The notes beneath the pieces were generated by a model that was not told where the DNA came from, did no database searches, and saw nothing but the letters and a program-made list of their open reading frames with translations. The translations under genes were made by a program, and so were the position numbers. A stretch of DNA of 13,804 nucleotides from JAYQPQ01 sp038145405 (GTDB lineage Bacteria > Pseudomonadota > Gammaproteobacteria > Pseudomonadales > GM7GCV1). Below, piece by piece: positions 5,466 to 11,752 of this stretch. The stretch is from assembly GCA_038145405.1 (NCBI GenBank), contig JAYQPQ010000048.1, positions 1 through 13,804 on the forward strand. The letters are read 5' to 3'. How positions within the stretch are numbered: the first letter of the stretch is position 1; every line of letters starts with the position of its first letter.

Positions 5466-7312
5466 GGGGTCACCTCCACAACGCGAAACATGCCCATCTC
5501 CATGTGATAGAGCAGATGGCAATGAAAGGCCCAGCGGCCTGGCTCATCGACGGTTATTAATAACGACAGTCGCTCTGACGGCTTGACGCTAATGGTGTGC
5601 TTGTAAGGCAAATGATCGCCCTGGCCATTTTCCAGCTCCATAAACATACCGTGCAGGTGAATGGGGTGTTCCATCATGGTGTCGTTCACCAGAATGAGCC
5701 GGATGCGTTCGCCATAGGGGAAGTGAATCCTGTCCTTGACCTCGGAAAACTTTTCACCGTCAAAGGACCACATATAGCGCTCCATATTGCCGGTTAAATG
5801 CAGTTCAAAGGTTCGGGATACCGGACGCTTGTCCCGCATGGGAACCAGATTGCGCAGCTGCGCATAGGTCAGCACGCGGTGGCTGACGTTCTCCAACCCG
5901 GTACCGGGCTCTGCCAATCGATCCCGCTGCACTTCGGCGACGCTGTTATTGCCACGGCCGTGGTGGTCAGCGCCGTGATTCGCAACAACGGGCCCAGCAC
6001 TCGCCATCATCATATGATCCATAGGCTGGTCTGCAGCCATATCAGGCATGGGCATATCCATTTGGTGCATGGAATGATCCATGGATCCCATGTCCATTTG
6101 GGCTGGCATCGCGGTGCTCTCCATGCTGTCAGACATATTGCCCATGTCCATGGACGACATATCCATTCCCATATCGACCATAGAGCGCATGGGCAGTTCA
6201 CGCAGCTCAGGCACTGGCGCTTGCATTCCCAAACGCGGTGCCAGGGTGCCCCGGGTATAGCCGGTGCGGTCCATGGATTCAGCCATAAGGGTGTAAGCCA
6301 TATCTGCTTGCGGCTCAACAATGACATCGAAGGTTTCAGCCACACCAATCTGAAATTCGTCGATCTCCACCGGCTCTATATTCTGGCCATCCGCCTGTAC
6401 CACACGCATGGCAAGGCCTGGAATACGTACATTGAAATAGCTCATGGCGGCGGCATTGATAAAACGCAGCCGCACTCGCTCTCCAGGTTGGAATATACCC
6501 GTCCAATTTCCAGCTGGGTGCAAACCATTCATCAGGTAGCTGTAGGTAGCGCCTGTGACATCGGCAATATCTGTCGGCATCATGCGCATCCGGCTCCAGG
6601 CGAGGCGATCCTTGAGGGTTGCCACGAAACCATTCTTGCGGGCGTCCGCAACGAAATCACCCAGAGTCTGTTGACGATAGTTGTAGTAGTCGCTCATCTT
6701 TTTGAGGCGCTCGGCGACATGATGTGGATCTTCGAATGTCCAATCCGAAAGCATCACCACGTAATCACGCTCATAAGTAAAAGGCTCGGGCGCTTTGGGG
6801 TGAATCACCAGGGGTCCATAAACCCCGGATTGTTCCTGCAAGCCGGAATGACTGTGATACCAGTAGGTGCCGTATTGACGAACCGGGAACCTGACCTCGT
6901 AGGTTTCTCCGGGAGCGATACCTGGAAAGGTCACCCCGGGCACACCATCCATTTCGAAAGGCAGCAGTAAGCCGTGCCAGTGAATGGAGCTCTCCTCACC
7001 CAGATGATTGGTGACACGCAAATGCGCCTCCTGCCCCTCGTAAAGTTCAACGATGGGTCCCGGCACGCTGTTGTTCAGCGTAATGGCCTTGCCAATTCCA
7101 CCGGCTATTTCAAGGCTTTGCTCGCGAATGGCAATGTCCATCAGGGTGTCTCGCGAAGCGCGCATCGTTGGCGCTGTCAGTGCACCAATCGCTCGCGCAT
7201 AGCTGGGTAATAGCGCCTGGAATATTCCCAGGCTGCCAAGCGCGGCAAAGGAGCGCAGCAAGCTGCGGCGACTCCAGCCGGTGTCTTTGGGTATGACTTG
7301 ATTTTCTATCAT
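5462..7312 (-). CDS. copA: CopA/PcoA-type periplasmic multicopper oxidase
   Basis: This 616-residue enzyme likely oxidises Cu(I) in the periplasm. The N-terminus SRRSLLRSFAALGSLGI is a twin-arginine signal, cleaved near Ala41 (SYARA). Copper-site motifs are complete: HWHG (111-114), WYHSHSG (151-157), HPIHLHG (549-555) and HCHLLYHMEMGM (597-608), with Cys598 as the type-1 ligand and Met608 as its likely axial ligand. Between domains 2 and 3, residues about 375-436 form a low-complexity Met/His/Asp/Ser stretch (repeats such as MDMGSMDHSM), typical of CopA and PcoA copper-binding inserts. The length is normal for the family. The stop overlaps the copB start by 4 bp. The ribosome-binding site is weak (ACTGAG), and a strong terminator-like hairpin lies 15 bp before the start, so expression may depend on read-through. 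It is distinct from the ATPase also named copA. Confidence 0.96.
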   Translation of the reverse strand: MIENQVIPKDTGWSRRSLLRSFAALGSLGIFQALLPSYARAIGALTAPTMRASRDTLMDIAIREQSLEIAGGIGKAITLNNSVPGPIVELYEGQEAHLRVTNHLGEESSIHWHGLLLPFEMDGVPGVTFPGIAPGETYEVRFPVRQYGTYWYHSHSGLQEQSGVYGPLVIHPKAPEPFTYERDYVVMLSDWTFEDPHHVAERLKKMSDYYNYRQQTLGDFVADARKNGFVATLKDRLAWSRMRMMPTDIADVTGATYSYLMNGLHPAGNWTGIFQPGERVRLRFINAAAMSYFNVRIPGLAMRVVQADGQNIEPVEIDEFQIGVAETFDVIVEPQADMAYTLMAESMDRTGYTRGTLAPRLGMQAPVPELRELPMRSMVDMGMDMSSMDMGNMSDSMESTAMPAQMDMGSMDHSMHQMDMPMPDMAADQPMDHMMMASAGPVVANHGADHHGRGNNSVAEVQRDRLAEPGTGLENVSHRVLTYAQLRNLVPMRDKRPVSRTFELHLTGNMERYMWSFDGEKFSEVKDRIHFPYGERIRLILVNDTMMEHPIHLHGMFMELENGQGDHLPYKHTISVKPSERLSLLITVDEPGRWAFHCHLLYHMEMGMFRVVEVTP

Positions 7313-7326
7313 CTCAGTTCTCGACT

Positions 7327-7355
7327 AAAACAAAAGCCCCCTCCCGGGAGGAGGC
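7327..7355 (-). terminator. Intrinsic terminator or attenuator between copI and copA
   Basis: On the minus strand, GCCTCCTCCC pairs with GGGAGGGGGC (7336-7355; one T-G wobble, the central bases forming the turn), followed directly by TTTTGTTTT (7327-7335). This is a standard Rho-independent terminator shape in the direction of the cupredoxin gene. It ends only 14 bp before the multicopper oxidase start codon at 7312. Confidence 0.75.
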
Positions 7356-7391
7356 ATAAGGTTTGAATTTACTTGTCGCAAAGATAGGGTT

Positions 7392-7409
7392 GGGCTCATG
7401 GCTGAGCCC
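7392..7409 (-). other. Second stem-loop just after the cupredoxin stop codon
   Basis: GGGCTCA (7392-7398) and TGAGCCC (7403-7409) form a perfect 7-bp stem with a TGGC/GCCA loop, starting 5 nt after the cupredoxin stop. No T-run follows on the minus strand. It may protect the 3' end of the copI message or act together with the terminator at 7327-7355. Confidence 0.45.
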
Positions 7410-7414
7410 CTGTC

Positions 7415-7897
7415 CTAGTTGACGAGTGCCGCTTCGTGAAACATCCCCGCTTCGTAATGACCGGGAATATTGCAGGAAAACACCACCTCGTCATCGCCTG
7501 CAAAGTGCCAGGTCAAGGATGCTGTCGCCCCGGGAGCAAGAGTTAAGGTGCTGCCATCGTTATGTACCATGCCGGGCATATTGCGCATCATCTCGGCATG
7601 CTCCTCCCTTTCTGCTTCGCTACCGATAGAAAACTCGTGGGGGATTTTCCCTTCGTTGGTCACAACAAACTGGATAACTTCACCTGAACGAATCGAATCA
7701 AGATCTTCAGCGAAAAGAATTTTCATCTGGTCGTTGAGCGTGACTCTCACGCTGCGGTTTGCTGCCGCACCTGGCATGGGCATACCCACAGAATCTGCTT
7801 GCTCTTCACCAGCAGCGGCATTTCCGTGCCCCTCATCGGCATAGGTTGAAGACGCGAATAAAGCATAAATACATAAAATTGAAATCAGACTTTTCAT
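7415..7897 (-). CDS. copI: Periplasmic type-1 copper cupredoxin, CopI-like
   Basis: This protein has 160 residues from the ATG at 7897. That start has GGAG 6 nt upstream and begins a good signal peptide (MKSLISILCIYALFASSTYA, cleaved before Asp21); a longer frame from 7927 adds 10 residues without support. The cupredoxin type-1 copper ligands are visible: His87 in KIPHEFSIG, and Cys142, His147 and Met152 in VFSCNIPGHYEAGM. His24 and Met/His residues in the 21-45 linker and the 100-112 loop (HAEMMRNMPGMVH) may bind extra copper. The arrangement matches CopI-type copper-tolerance cupredoxins better than respiratory azurins. It lies upstream of copA and copB on the same strand, so it may be the first gene of the periplasmic copper operon. 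Confidence 0.9.
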   Translation of the reverse strand: MKSLISILCIYALFASSTYADEGHGNAAAGEEQADSVGMPMPGAAANRSVRVTLNDQMKILFAEDLDSIRSGEVIQFVVTNEGKIPHEFSIGSEAEREEHAEMMRNMPGMVHNDGSTLTLAPGATASLTWHFAGDDEVVFSCNIPGHYEAGMFHEAALVN

Positions 7898-7974
7898 AAA
7901 CCACTCCAAAAATAGATTTTTGATCACAGGCGAACATAGGCTCGCGCAGAAAACCTGGTGACGTGGAGCAGATG

Positions 7975-8030
7975 ATCAGACGAAGCCCAGCTGTAAAATT
8001 AGTAAGCTAGACAAATCAGATTGGAAGCCC
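7975..8030. repeat. Direct repeat upstream of copI
   Basis: ATCAGACGAAGCCC (7975-7988) and ATCAGATTGGAAGCCC (8015-8030) share ATCAGA and GAAGCCC and start 40 bp apart, close to four helix turns. They sit 80-130 bp upstream of the copI start, where activator sites would be expected. The minus strand between them also has TTAC-N5-TTAC, weakly like CopR-type boxes. I see no two-component copper regulator in this window, so the binding protein is unknown. Confidence 0.35.
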
Positions 8031-8044
8031 GCCAAAAAACGGGC
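8027..8044 (-). terminator. Weak terminator-like hairpin after the Cys-rich protein gene
   Basis: On the minus strand, GCCCG and CGGGC form a 5-bp stem around the loop TTTTTTGG, about 15 bp past the stop codon of the Cys-rich gene. No T-run follows the stem, so termination would be weak. The rest of the gap 7928-8058 holds the direct repeat and the presumed copI promoter; no convincing -35/-10 pair stands out. Confidence 0.35.
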
Positions 8045-8058
8045 GCAGCTACCCCGCG

Positions 8059-8448
8059 TCAGTGCAGGGTTGAGGGGGGACGGTATAGACCGGAAGGGAA
8101 GCTAAAAGCGTAGTTATCCTGAGGAGCCTCAAAGGATTCCCCGGAACCGTTCATATCAAAAGAATGCGTATTGGTTGAGCAGGGCTGAGTACGACACCCC
8201 AGCGCGCCGCAGTCGCAGTCGCTCTGGCAACAATCGGTGCTGCCATCGGAGTTAAGATCGGATGGGTTGCCACATATCGACTCATGAGTGTCATGGTCAT
8301 GACAGGACTGTTGGCCCATCGCCACTTCCATAGCTGTACCTTGCATAGAATGGGATTCCATAGGGATCAAGGCGCTGGCATACACCGCCGGATTGCTAAT
8401 CGCAATCAAGCAGAGCCATACATATCTTTTGATCCACTTGGTATTCAT
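8059..8448 (-). CDS. Secreted Cys-rich CopL/CzcI-like metal-binding protein
   Basis: This protein has 129 residues. MNTKWIKRYVWLCLIAISNPAVYA is a signal peptide, so it is exported. The mature part has eight cysteines in two clusters (Cys49 and Cys59 with SCHDHDTHESIC; then CCQSDCDCGALGC at 73-85 and Cys90) plus several His and Met residues, suggesting metal binding. The C-terminal SGLYRPPST resembles the conserved Arg-Pro-Pro ending of CopL-like and CzcI-like small proteins, and of the gene at 9981. No real Shine-Dalgarno precedes the ATG. A promoter at 8489-8516 fits its transcription. It lies 161 bp upstream of copI on the same strand. The family assignment is by composition and tail motif only; it might act as a metal buffer or modulate a regulator. 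Confidence 0.7.
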   Translation of the reverse strand: MNTKWIKRYVWLCLIAISNPAVYASALIPMESHSMQGTAMEVAMGQQSCHDHDTHESICGNPSDLNSDGSTDCCQSDCDCGALGCRTQPCSTNTHSFDMNGSGESFEAPQDNYAFSFPSGLYRPPSTLH

Positions 8449-8488
8449 CTAATTATTTGCGTGCCGTGCGAGCCCAACTGATGTGCAA

Positions 8489-8516
8489 ACTATACTCCCG
8501 CCTGAGTGAAAAACAA
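8489..8516 (-). promoter_or_regulatory. Promoter with RcnR/CsoR-like operator for the Cys-rich protein gene
   Basis: On the minus strand, TTGTTT (8511-8516) and TATAGT (8489-8494) are 16 bp apart. Overlapping the -10 and spacer, the plus strand reads TACTCCCGCCTGAGTG (8493-8508). This is a G/C tract flanked by TACT and AGTG, the general design of RcnR/CsoR-family operators and similar to the site at 8838. It suggests control by the neighbouring repressor, but the spacing is one base longer than at 8838. Confidence 0.45.
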
Positions 8517-8537
8517 ACTTACGACCAGGATAGATAG

Positions 8538-8813
8538 TCACTTCAGGTAACGCTTTAGCAGGGCGACAACCTGTTCCAGATCATCCTTTTTCTGGGCCGC
8601 CGGAATATCGTCTGGAACCAGGTGTTCTCTGATGTGTCCCTCCAAAACTTCGGACATCAGACCGTTCACCGCTCCGCGAATTGCTGCAATCTGTTGTAGC
8701 ACAGCCGAGCAATCGGCACTATTTACCAGCGCCCTCTCCAGTGCTTCCGACTGTCCCTTGATACGGCGTACTCGATTAAGCAGTTGTTGCTGGTATTTGG
8801 CAGTATGGGCCAT
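8538..8813 (-). CDS. dmeR: RcnR/DmeR-type Ni(II)/Co(II)-sensing repressor
   Basis: This protein has 91 residues from the ATG at 8813. A longer frame to 8912 crosses the operator and is not family-like. It is a DUF156 all-helical repressor (CsoR/RcnR/FrmR superfamily), with RVRRIKGQ and VLQQIAAIRGAVNGLM almost as in RcnR. The four RcnR nickel/cobalt ligands are all present at the same positions: His3, Cys35, His60 and His64 (MAHT; DCSAV; GHIREHL). CsoR-type copper sensors instead have a second Cys, and FrmR lacks His3. It is divergent from the DmeF-type exporter, the arrangement expected for a DmeR repressor that releases DNA on binding Ni or Co. The Shine-Dalgarno is weak (GGAG only 2 nt away, AGG 8 nt away). 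Confidence 0.88.
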   Translation of the reverse strand: MAHTAKYQQQLLNRVRRIKGQSEALERALVNSADCSAVLQQIAAIRGAVNGLMSEVLEGHIREHLVPDDIPAAQKKDDLEQVVALLKRYLK

Positions 8814-8837
8814 TTCTCCGACCTGCTGAATATAGAC

Positions 8838-8852
8838 TACTGGTGTATAGTA
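8838..8852. promoter_or_regulatory. RcnR-type operator between dmeR and dmeF
   Basis: TACTGGTGTATAGTA has TACT and AGTA arms around 7 bases, the same 15-bp layout as the RcnR site (TACT, G-tract, AGTA), with a less G-rich centre. TATAGT (8846-8851), a good -10 for dmeF, falls inside it, and on the other strand it sits just upstream of dmeR. A repressor bound here could therefore block both divergent genes. Confidence 0.6.
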
Positions 8853-8880
8853 TATGCTTTTACGCTGGAGCACATCCTCG

Positions 8881-9798
8881 ATGTTTGCAGATACCGCACC
8901 CAGGCACCGCAACCACTCCCATCAATTTGATGAAGGGAACCCCCTGGCAGAAAAAAATACGCGATGGGCGGTCGTGCTAACCGCAACCATGATGGTTGCG
9001 GAAATATCCGGTGGCTGGTTTTACAACTCTATGGCCCTTCTCGCCGATGGCTGGCATATGAGTTCACATACCTTGGCGCTGGGCCTGTCTGTTCTAGCCT
9101 GCAGCGCGGCCCGACGCTATCGGCACGATTCCAGGTTTAATTTCGGCACCTGGAAGATTGAAGTACTGGGAGGCTATACCAGCGCAATCTTCCTGGTCGG
9201 CGTGGCTGGATTGATGCTGTACCAATCCACTGAACGCCTTATTTCACCAACAGCAATCCATTACGATCAGGCCATATATATCGCTATCGCCGGACTCGCG
9301 GTGAATCTGATATGCGCCTGGCTGCTTAAAGAGGATCATTCCCACCACCATGATGGAGACGAGACACACCACCATAAGGACCTGAACCTGCGCTCGGCTT
9401 ACCTTCACGTGTTGACTGATGCAGCAACTTCTGTGCTCGCCATCATCGCGCTTTTTGGCGGCAAACTTTTTGGTGCCATATGGCTGGACCCCACCATGGG
9501 AATCGTCGGTGCTGCACTGGTGTCTGCATGGGCCTATTCCCTACTGCGTGACACCAGCAAGGTTTTGCTGGACGCCGAAATGGACAGCCCCCTGGTAGGA
9601 AAAATTAGAAGCGCTATTCTTGCAGATCCAGCTACATGCGAAGTAACAGACATCCACCTTTGGCGCGTTGGCAAAGGAAAATATGCCTGTATTCTTTCTC
9701 TAGCTTGCAATGAAAACGTAGCACCTGCCTACTTTAAAAATGCGCTTGCTACATTCGAGGAAATTGCCCACTTTACTGTGGAAGTAAATCTGACTTGA
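8881..9798 (+). CDS. dmeF: DmeF-type cation diffusion facilitator (Co(II)/Ni(II) efflux)
   Basis: This protein has 305 residues from the ATG at 8881, which has GGAG 10 nt upstream. An in-frame ATG at 8854 lies next to the operator and lacks a ribosome-binding site. CDF exporters swap cytoplasmic metal for protons. Visible features are the transport-site residues of helix 2 (ALLADGWHMSSH, Asp56 with His59/His63) and helix 5 (HVLTD, His176 and Asp180), about six hydrophobic segments, and a His-rich cytoplasmic loop (DHSHHHDGDETHHHKD, about 152-167) typical of DmeF. FNFGTWKIEVLGG and LRDTSKVLLDAEMD are family landmarks, and the C-terminal domain has TDIHLWRVGKGKYA. Pairing with an RcnR-like repressor supports Co/Ni as substrates. 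Zn is the main alternative. Confidence 0.92.
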   Translation: MFADTAPRHRNHSHQFDEGNPLAEKNTRWAVVLTATMMVAEISGGWFYNSMALLADGWHMSSHTLALGLSVLACSAARRYRHDSRFNFGTWKIEVLGGYTSAIFLVGVAGLMLYQSTERLISPTAIHYDQAIYIAIAGLAVNLICAWLLKEDHSHHHDGDETHHHKDLNLRSAYLHVLTDAATSVLAIIALFGGKLFGAIWLDPTMGIVGAALVSAWAYSLLRDTSKVLLDAEMDSPLVGKIRSAILADPATCEVTDIHLWRVGKGKYACILSLACNENVAPAYFKNALATFEEIAHFTVEVNLT

Positions 9799-9910
9799 GT
9801 TGGTCAATTGCTCCCGCTATGCGCCCTCAACGAATTGCAGCGTCACTCTAAGGCCAAATTATGCCTATACCAAAGGGTTCCATTGCAGACGAGCAAAACT
9901 AGTACAAGGT

Positions 9911-9939
9911 TTGTGTAAAAAAATTGCTTCCACTAGAAT
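9911..9939 (+). promoter_or_regulatory. Promoter for the czcICBA-like operon
   Basis: TTGTGT (9911-9916) and TAGAAT (9934-9939) are separated by 17 bp, with an A-rich spacer start. It lies 41 bp before the chosen czcI start. The rest of the 182-bp gap after dmeF (9799-9980) shows no clear terminator or ORF. Confidence 0.5.
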
Positions 9940-9980
9940 GCCGGTTCCACTTTGATCAACAGGCGAGCCCTGCTCAGCAA

Positions 9981-10367
9981 ATGAGGCTTGGTTTTTTCAG
10001 AACAGCTCGAAACAAACGCATCATCGGTGCGTTGCTGCTTCTGTTGATAACAGCCGTTCAGTTTCAGGAAGCGGTTGCGGAAATGTTCTTACCCCACGCC
10101 GAAGACGCATTTCAGCTGGACTTGCATCATGCAAGTAGCGCCGAAAGCGATTCAGCTCTTGATTTGGTGGATTCTTCGGCGCTCCAATTTTCTGGGGGCG
10201 ACGCTCAGGGCTGTGACCATTGTGGAACTTGCCACACGCTGAATTTATTGCTCCTAGTAGATGCCGAGCAACCTATTTATCAACAGAATCAACTAGCGTT
10301 TTCCGTTTATCAGCGACAAGACGCTAACGGATACGTCTCTCTGCTCCTCCGCCCCCCTCGAGTTTAA
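9981..10367 (+). CDS. czcI: CzcI-like small secreted protein
   Basis: This protein has 128 residues from the ATG at 9981. A longer frame opens at TTG 9924, but that codon lies inside the promoter. A hydrophobic signal segment (about 14-28) follows a basic N-terminus. The mature part has His-rich spacing (LPHAED, LDLHHAS) and a compact CDHCGTCH motif (78-85), then a C-terminal GYVSLLLRPPRV. CzcI of Cupriavidus has a comparable DCGVCH motif and a similar position before czcC, and proteins of this type are thought to influence expression of the efflux pump. No clear Shine-Dalgarno precedes the ATG, so the start carries some doubt. The next gene, czcC, starts 62 bp downstream, and a nested hairpin lies between them. 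Confidence 0.72.
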   Translation: MRLGFFRTARNKRIIGALLLLLITAVQFQEAVAEMFLPHAEDAFQLDLHHASSAESDSALDLVDSSALQFSGGDAQGCDHCGTCHTLNLLLLVDAEQPIYQQNQLAFSVYQRQDANGYVSLLLRPPRV

Positions 10368-10368
10368 A

Positions 10369-10420
10369 CCTACGAACCATCCCCTAAGCGGGATTTCTCT
10401 TTCTTTCCTGAATTCGTAGG
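10369..10420 (+). promoter_or_regulatory. Nested hairpin covering the czcC ribosome-binding site
   Basis: CCTACGAA (10369-10376) pairs perfectly with TTCGTAGG (10413-10420), whose GTAGG is the only Shine-Dalgarno-like sequence 9 nt before the czcC ATG. Inside the loop, ATCCC (10379-10383) pairs with GGGAT (10390-10394) and is followed by a T-rich run (TTCTCTTTCTTT). Outer pairing would hide the ribosome-binding site; the inner hairpin plus T-run could act as a weak attenuator. Confidence 0.45.
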
Positions 10421-10429
10421 ACACTTACG

Positions 10430-11737
10430 ATGTATAGACACGATTTGTCGTGGCGCAAGCAAGCGCTACGTTTATTCCTCATTACTGCTGTGGTGGGCTC
10501 TGTCGGCTGGCAACACGCCAATGCAGACGAACACCTCAGTGAACCGCTTCGGTTAGCCGAAGCCATTGCTCTGGCGCTCGACAACAACCCCGAACTACGA
10601 GCCTTTGCGCCAATCCTGAGAGGGTTGGAAGGGCAGAGGATTAGTGCCGATCAATCACCAGCTCTGGAGGTTGGCCTTGAAGGCGAAAACCTGCTTGGTT
10701 CGGGTGAATTTTCCGGGGGTGACAACTCCGAATACACCCTTTCCCTATCTTCAGTCATTGAACTGGGTGAGCAGCGAGAAAACCGCGTTCGAGTTGCCGC
10801 CAGTGGTTATGGCCTGGAGATGGCCCGGCAGCGTGCCGAAGTCCTCACTCTGGCCGGGCAGGTGACACGACAGTTTGTCGCGACCCTGGCCTTGCAAGAA
10901 AAACTAGGAATTGCCGACCGCGCCATTGATTTGGCTCAGTCGACGTTCCAGGCGACGGCTCGCCTTGCCGAGCAGGGTGCGGCGCCCGAAGCGGAAGTTG
11001 TAAGAGCCCGCGTGTTTTTGACCCAAAGTCAGTTGGAGAAAAACCGACTCGAAGCCGCGTTGGACAGCAATAGGCTCACCTTGGCAACTCTGCTAGGTAA
11101 AGGGGCTGCAGACTTCACTCGGCTGGAGGGAAGCCTCGCATCAAGTTCCACCAGCCAGAACTTTGCTGATTTGTGGCGGCTGGCCGAGGAAAGTTCTCTC
11201 ACTCAGCTTTATGCAAGTGAAGAAAAACTGCGAACTGCAGAACTGGATTTGGTGCTCAGTCAATCCAGGGGAGATATTAGCTGGCAGGTCGGTACGCGCT
11301 ATTTCCAGGAAAGCGGAGAGGCGGCGCTGTCAGTGGGCGTTTCCATGCCGCTGTTTTCCGGGCAACGCAATCGCGGGGAGGTGCAATCGGCCTCTGCAGC
11401 GCTGGACGAGCTGTATTTGCGGAGGGAAAGCGCGTTGCTGAACCTGAAAGCTCGCTTGTTCGAAGCCTACCGTACCCATCAGCATAGTCTGGTTGCCGCC
11501 AATGCGCTGCAGACGGAAGTTCTCCCCGCATTGCGCGAAGCCCTTGAATTTACCCAAAGAGCTTACGAAACAGGAGCCTATAGCTTCTACGAGTGGCGCT
11601 TGGCCCAGGAAGAATTATTGGATGCAGAGCGGGATCTGATCGATACCGCTGCCTCTGCCCTTCTCAATCAATCATTTATCGAACAGCTGACTGCGCAGTC
11701 ATTGACTGGCTCTACGCGCACTTCGTCAGAGCAATGA
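10430..11737 (+). CDS. czcC: CzcC/TolC-like outer-membrane factor
   Basis: This protein has 435 residues. A signal peptide (about 1-32, cleaved after HANA) leads into two OEP repeats: LRLAEAIALALDNNPEL opens the first, and the second begins around residues 245-270 (LWRLAEESSLTQLYASEEKLRTAELDL). Long helical stretches (AGQVTRQFVATLALQEKL, and later SASAALDELYLRRESALLNLKARLFEA) and the SVGVSMPLFSGQRNRGEV beta segment match TolC-family metal-efflux channels. No lipobox Cys is present, unlike CusC. It forms the outer-membrane exit duct for the RND pump encoded downstream. The only visible ribosome-binding site, TAGGA 8 nt before the ATG, lies in the hairpin described at 10369-10420. czcB follows 15 bp after its stop. 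Confidence 0.92.
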   Translation: MYRHDLSWRKQALRLFLITAVVGSVGWQHANADEHLSEPLRLAEAIALALDNNPELRAFAPILRGLEGQRISADQSPALEVGLEGENLLGSGEFSGGDNSEYTLSLSSVIELGEQRENRVRVAASGYGLEMARQRAEVLTLAGQVTRQFVATLALQEKLGIADRAIDLAQSTFQATARLAEQGAAPEAEVVRARVFLTQSQLEKNRLEAALDSNRLTLATLLGKGAADFTRLEGSLASSSTSQNFADLWRLAEESSLTQLYASEEKLRTAELDLVLSQSRGDISWQVGTRYFQESGEAALSVGVSMPLFSGQRNRGEVQSASAALDELYLRRESALLNLKARLFEAYRTHQHSLVAANALQTEVLPALREALEFTQRAYETGAYSFYEWRLAQEELLDAERDLIDTAASALLNQSFIEQLTAQSLTGSTRTSSEQ

Positions 11738-11752
11738 ACATAGGTATTCGTC

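Noticed and set aside
5466..5522. Longer start for copB at 5522
   Set aside because: The extra 19 residues lie inside copA and would bury the signal peptide; the ATGA overlap start at 5465 fits better.
5798..6970. 390-codon plus-strand frame rich in His, opposite the multicopper oxidase
   Set aside because: It is an antisense shadow: Met codons of the real gene read as CAT (His) on the other strand, no ribosome-binding site is evident, and the minus-strand protein has complete copper-oxidase motifs.
8854..8880. Upstream ATG of dmeF at 8854
   Set aside because: It lies immediately after the operator and likely -10, with no ribosome-binding site; 8881 has GGAG upstream.
8814..8912. Longer start for the RcnR-type repressor at 8912
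   Set aside because: The extra 33 residues cross the operator and the start of dmeF; starting at 8813 puts His3 and Cys35 at the exact RcnR positions.
9924..9980. TTG start giving a longer CzcI-like protein
   Set aside because: The TTG falls between the proposed -35 and -10, so it would not be in the transcript, and it places extra polar residues before the signal peptide.
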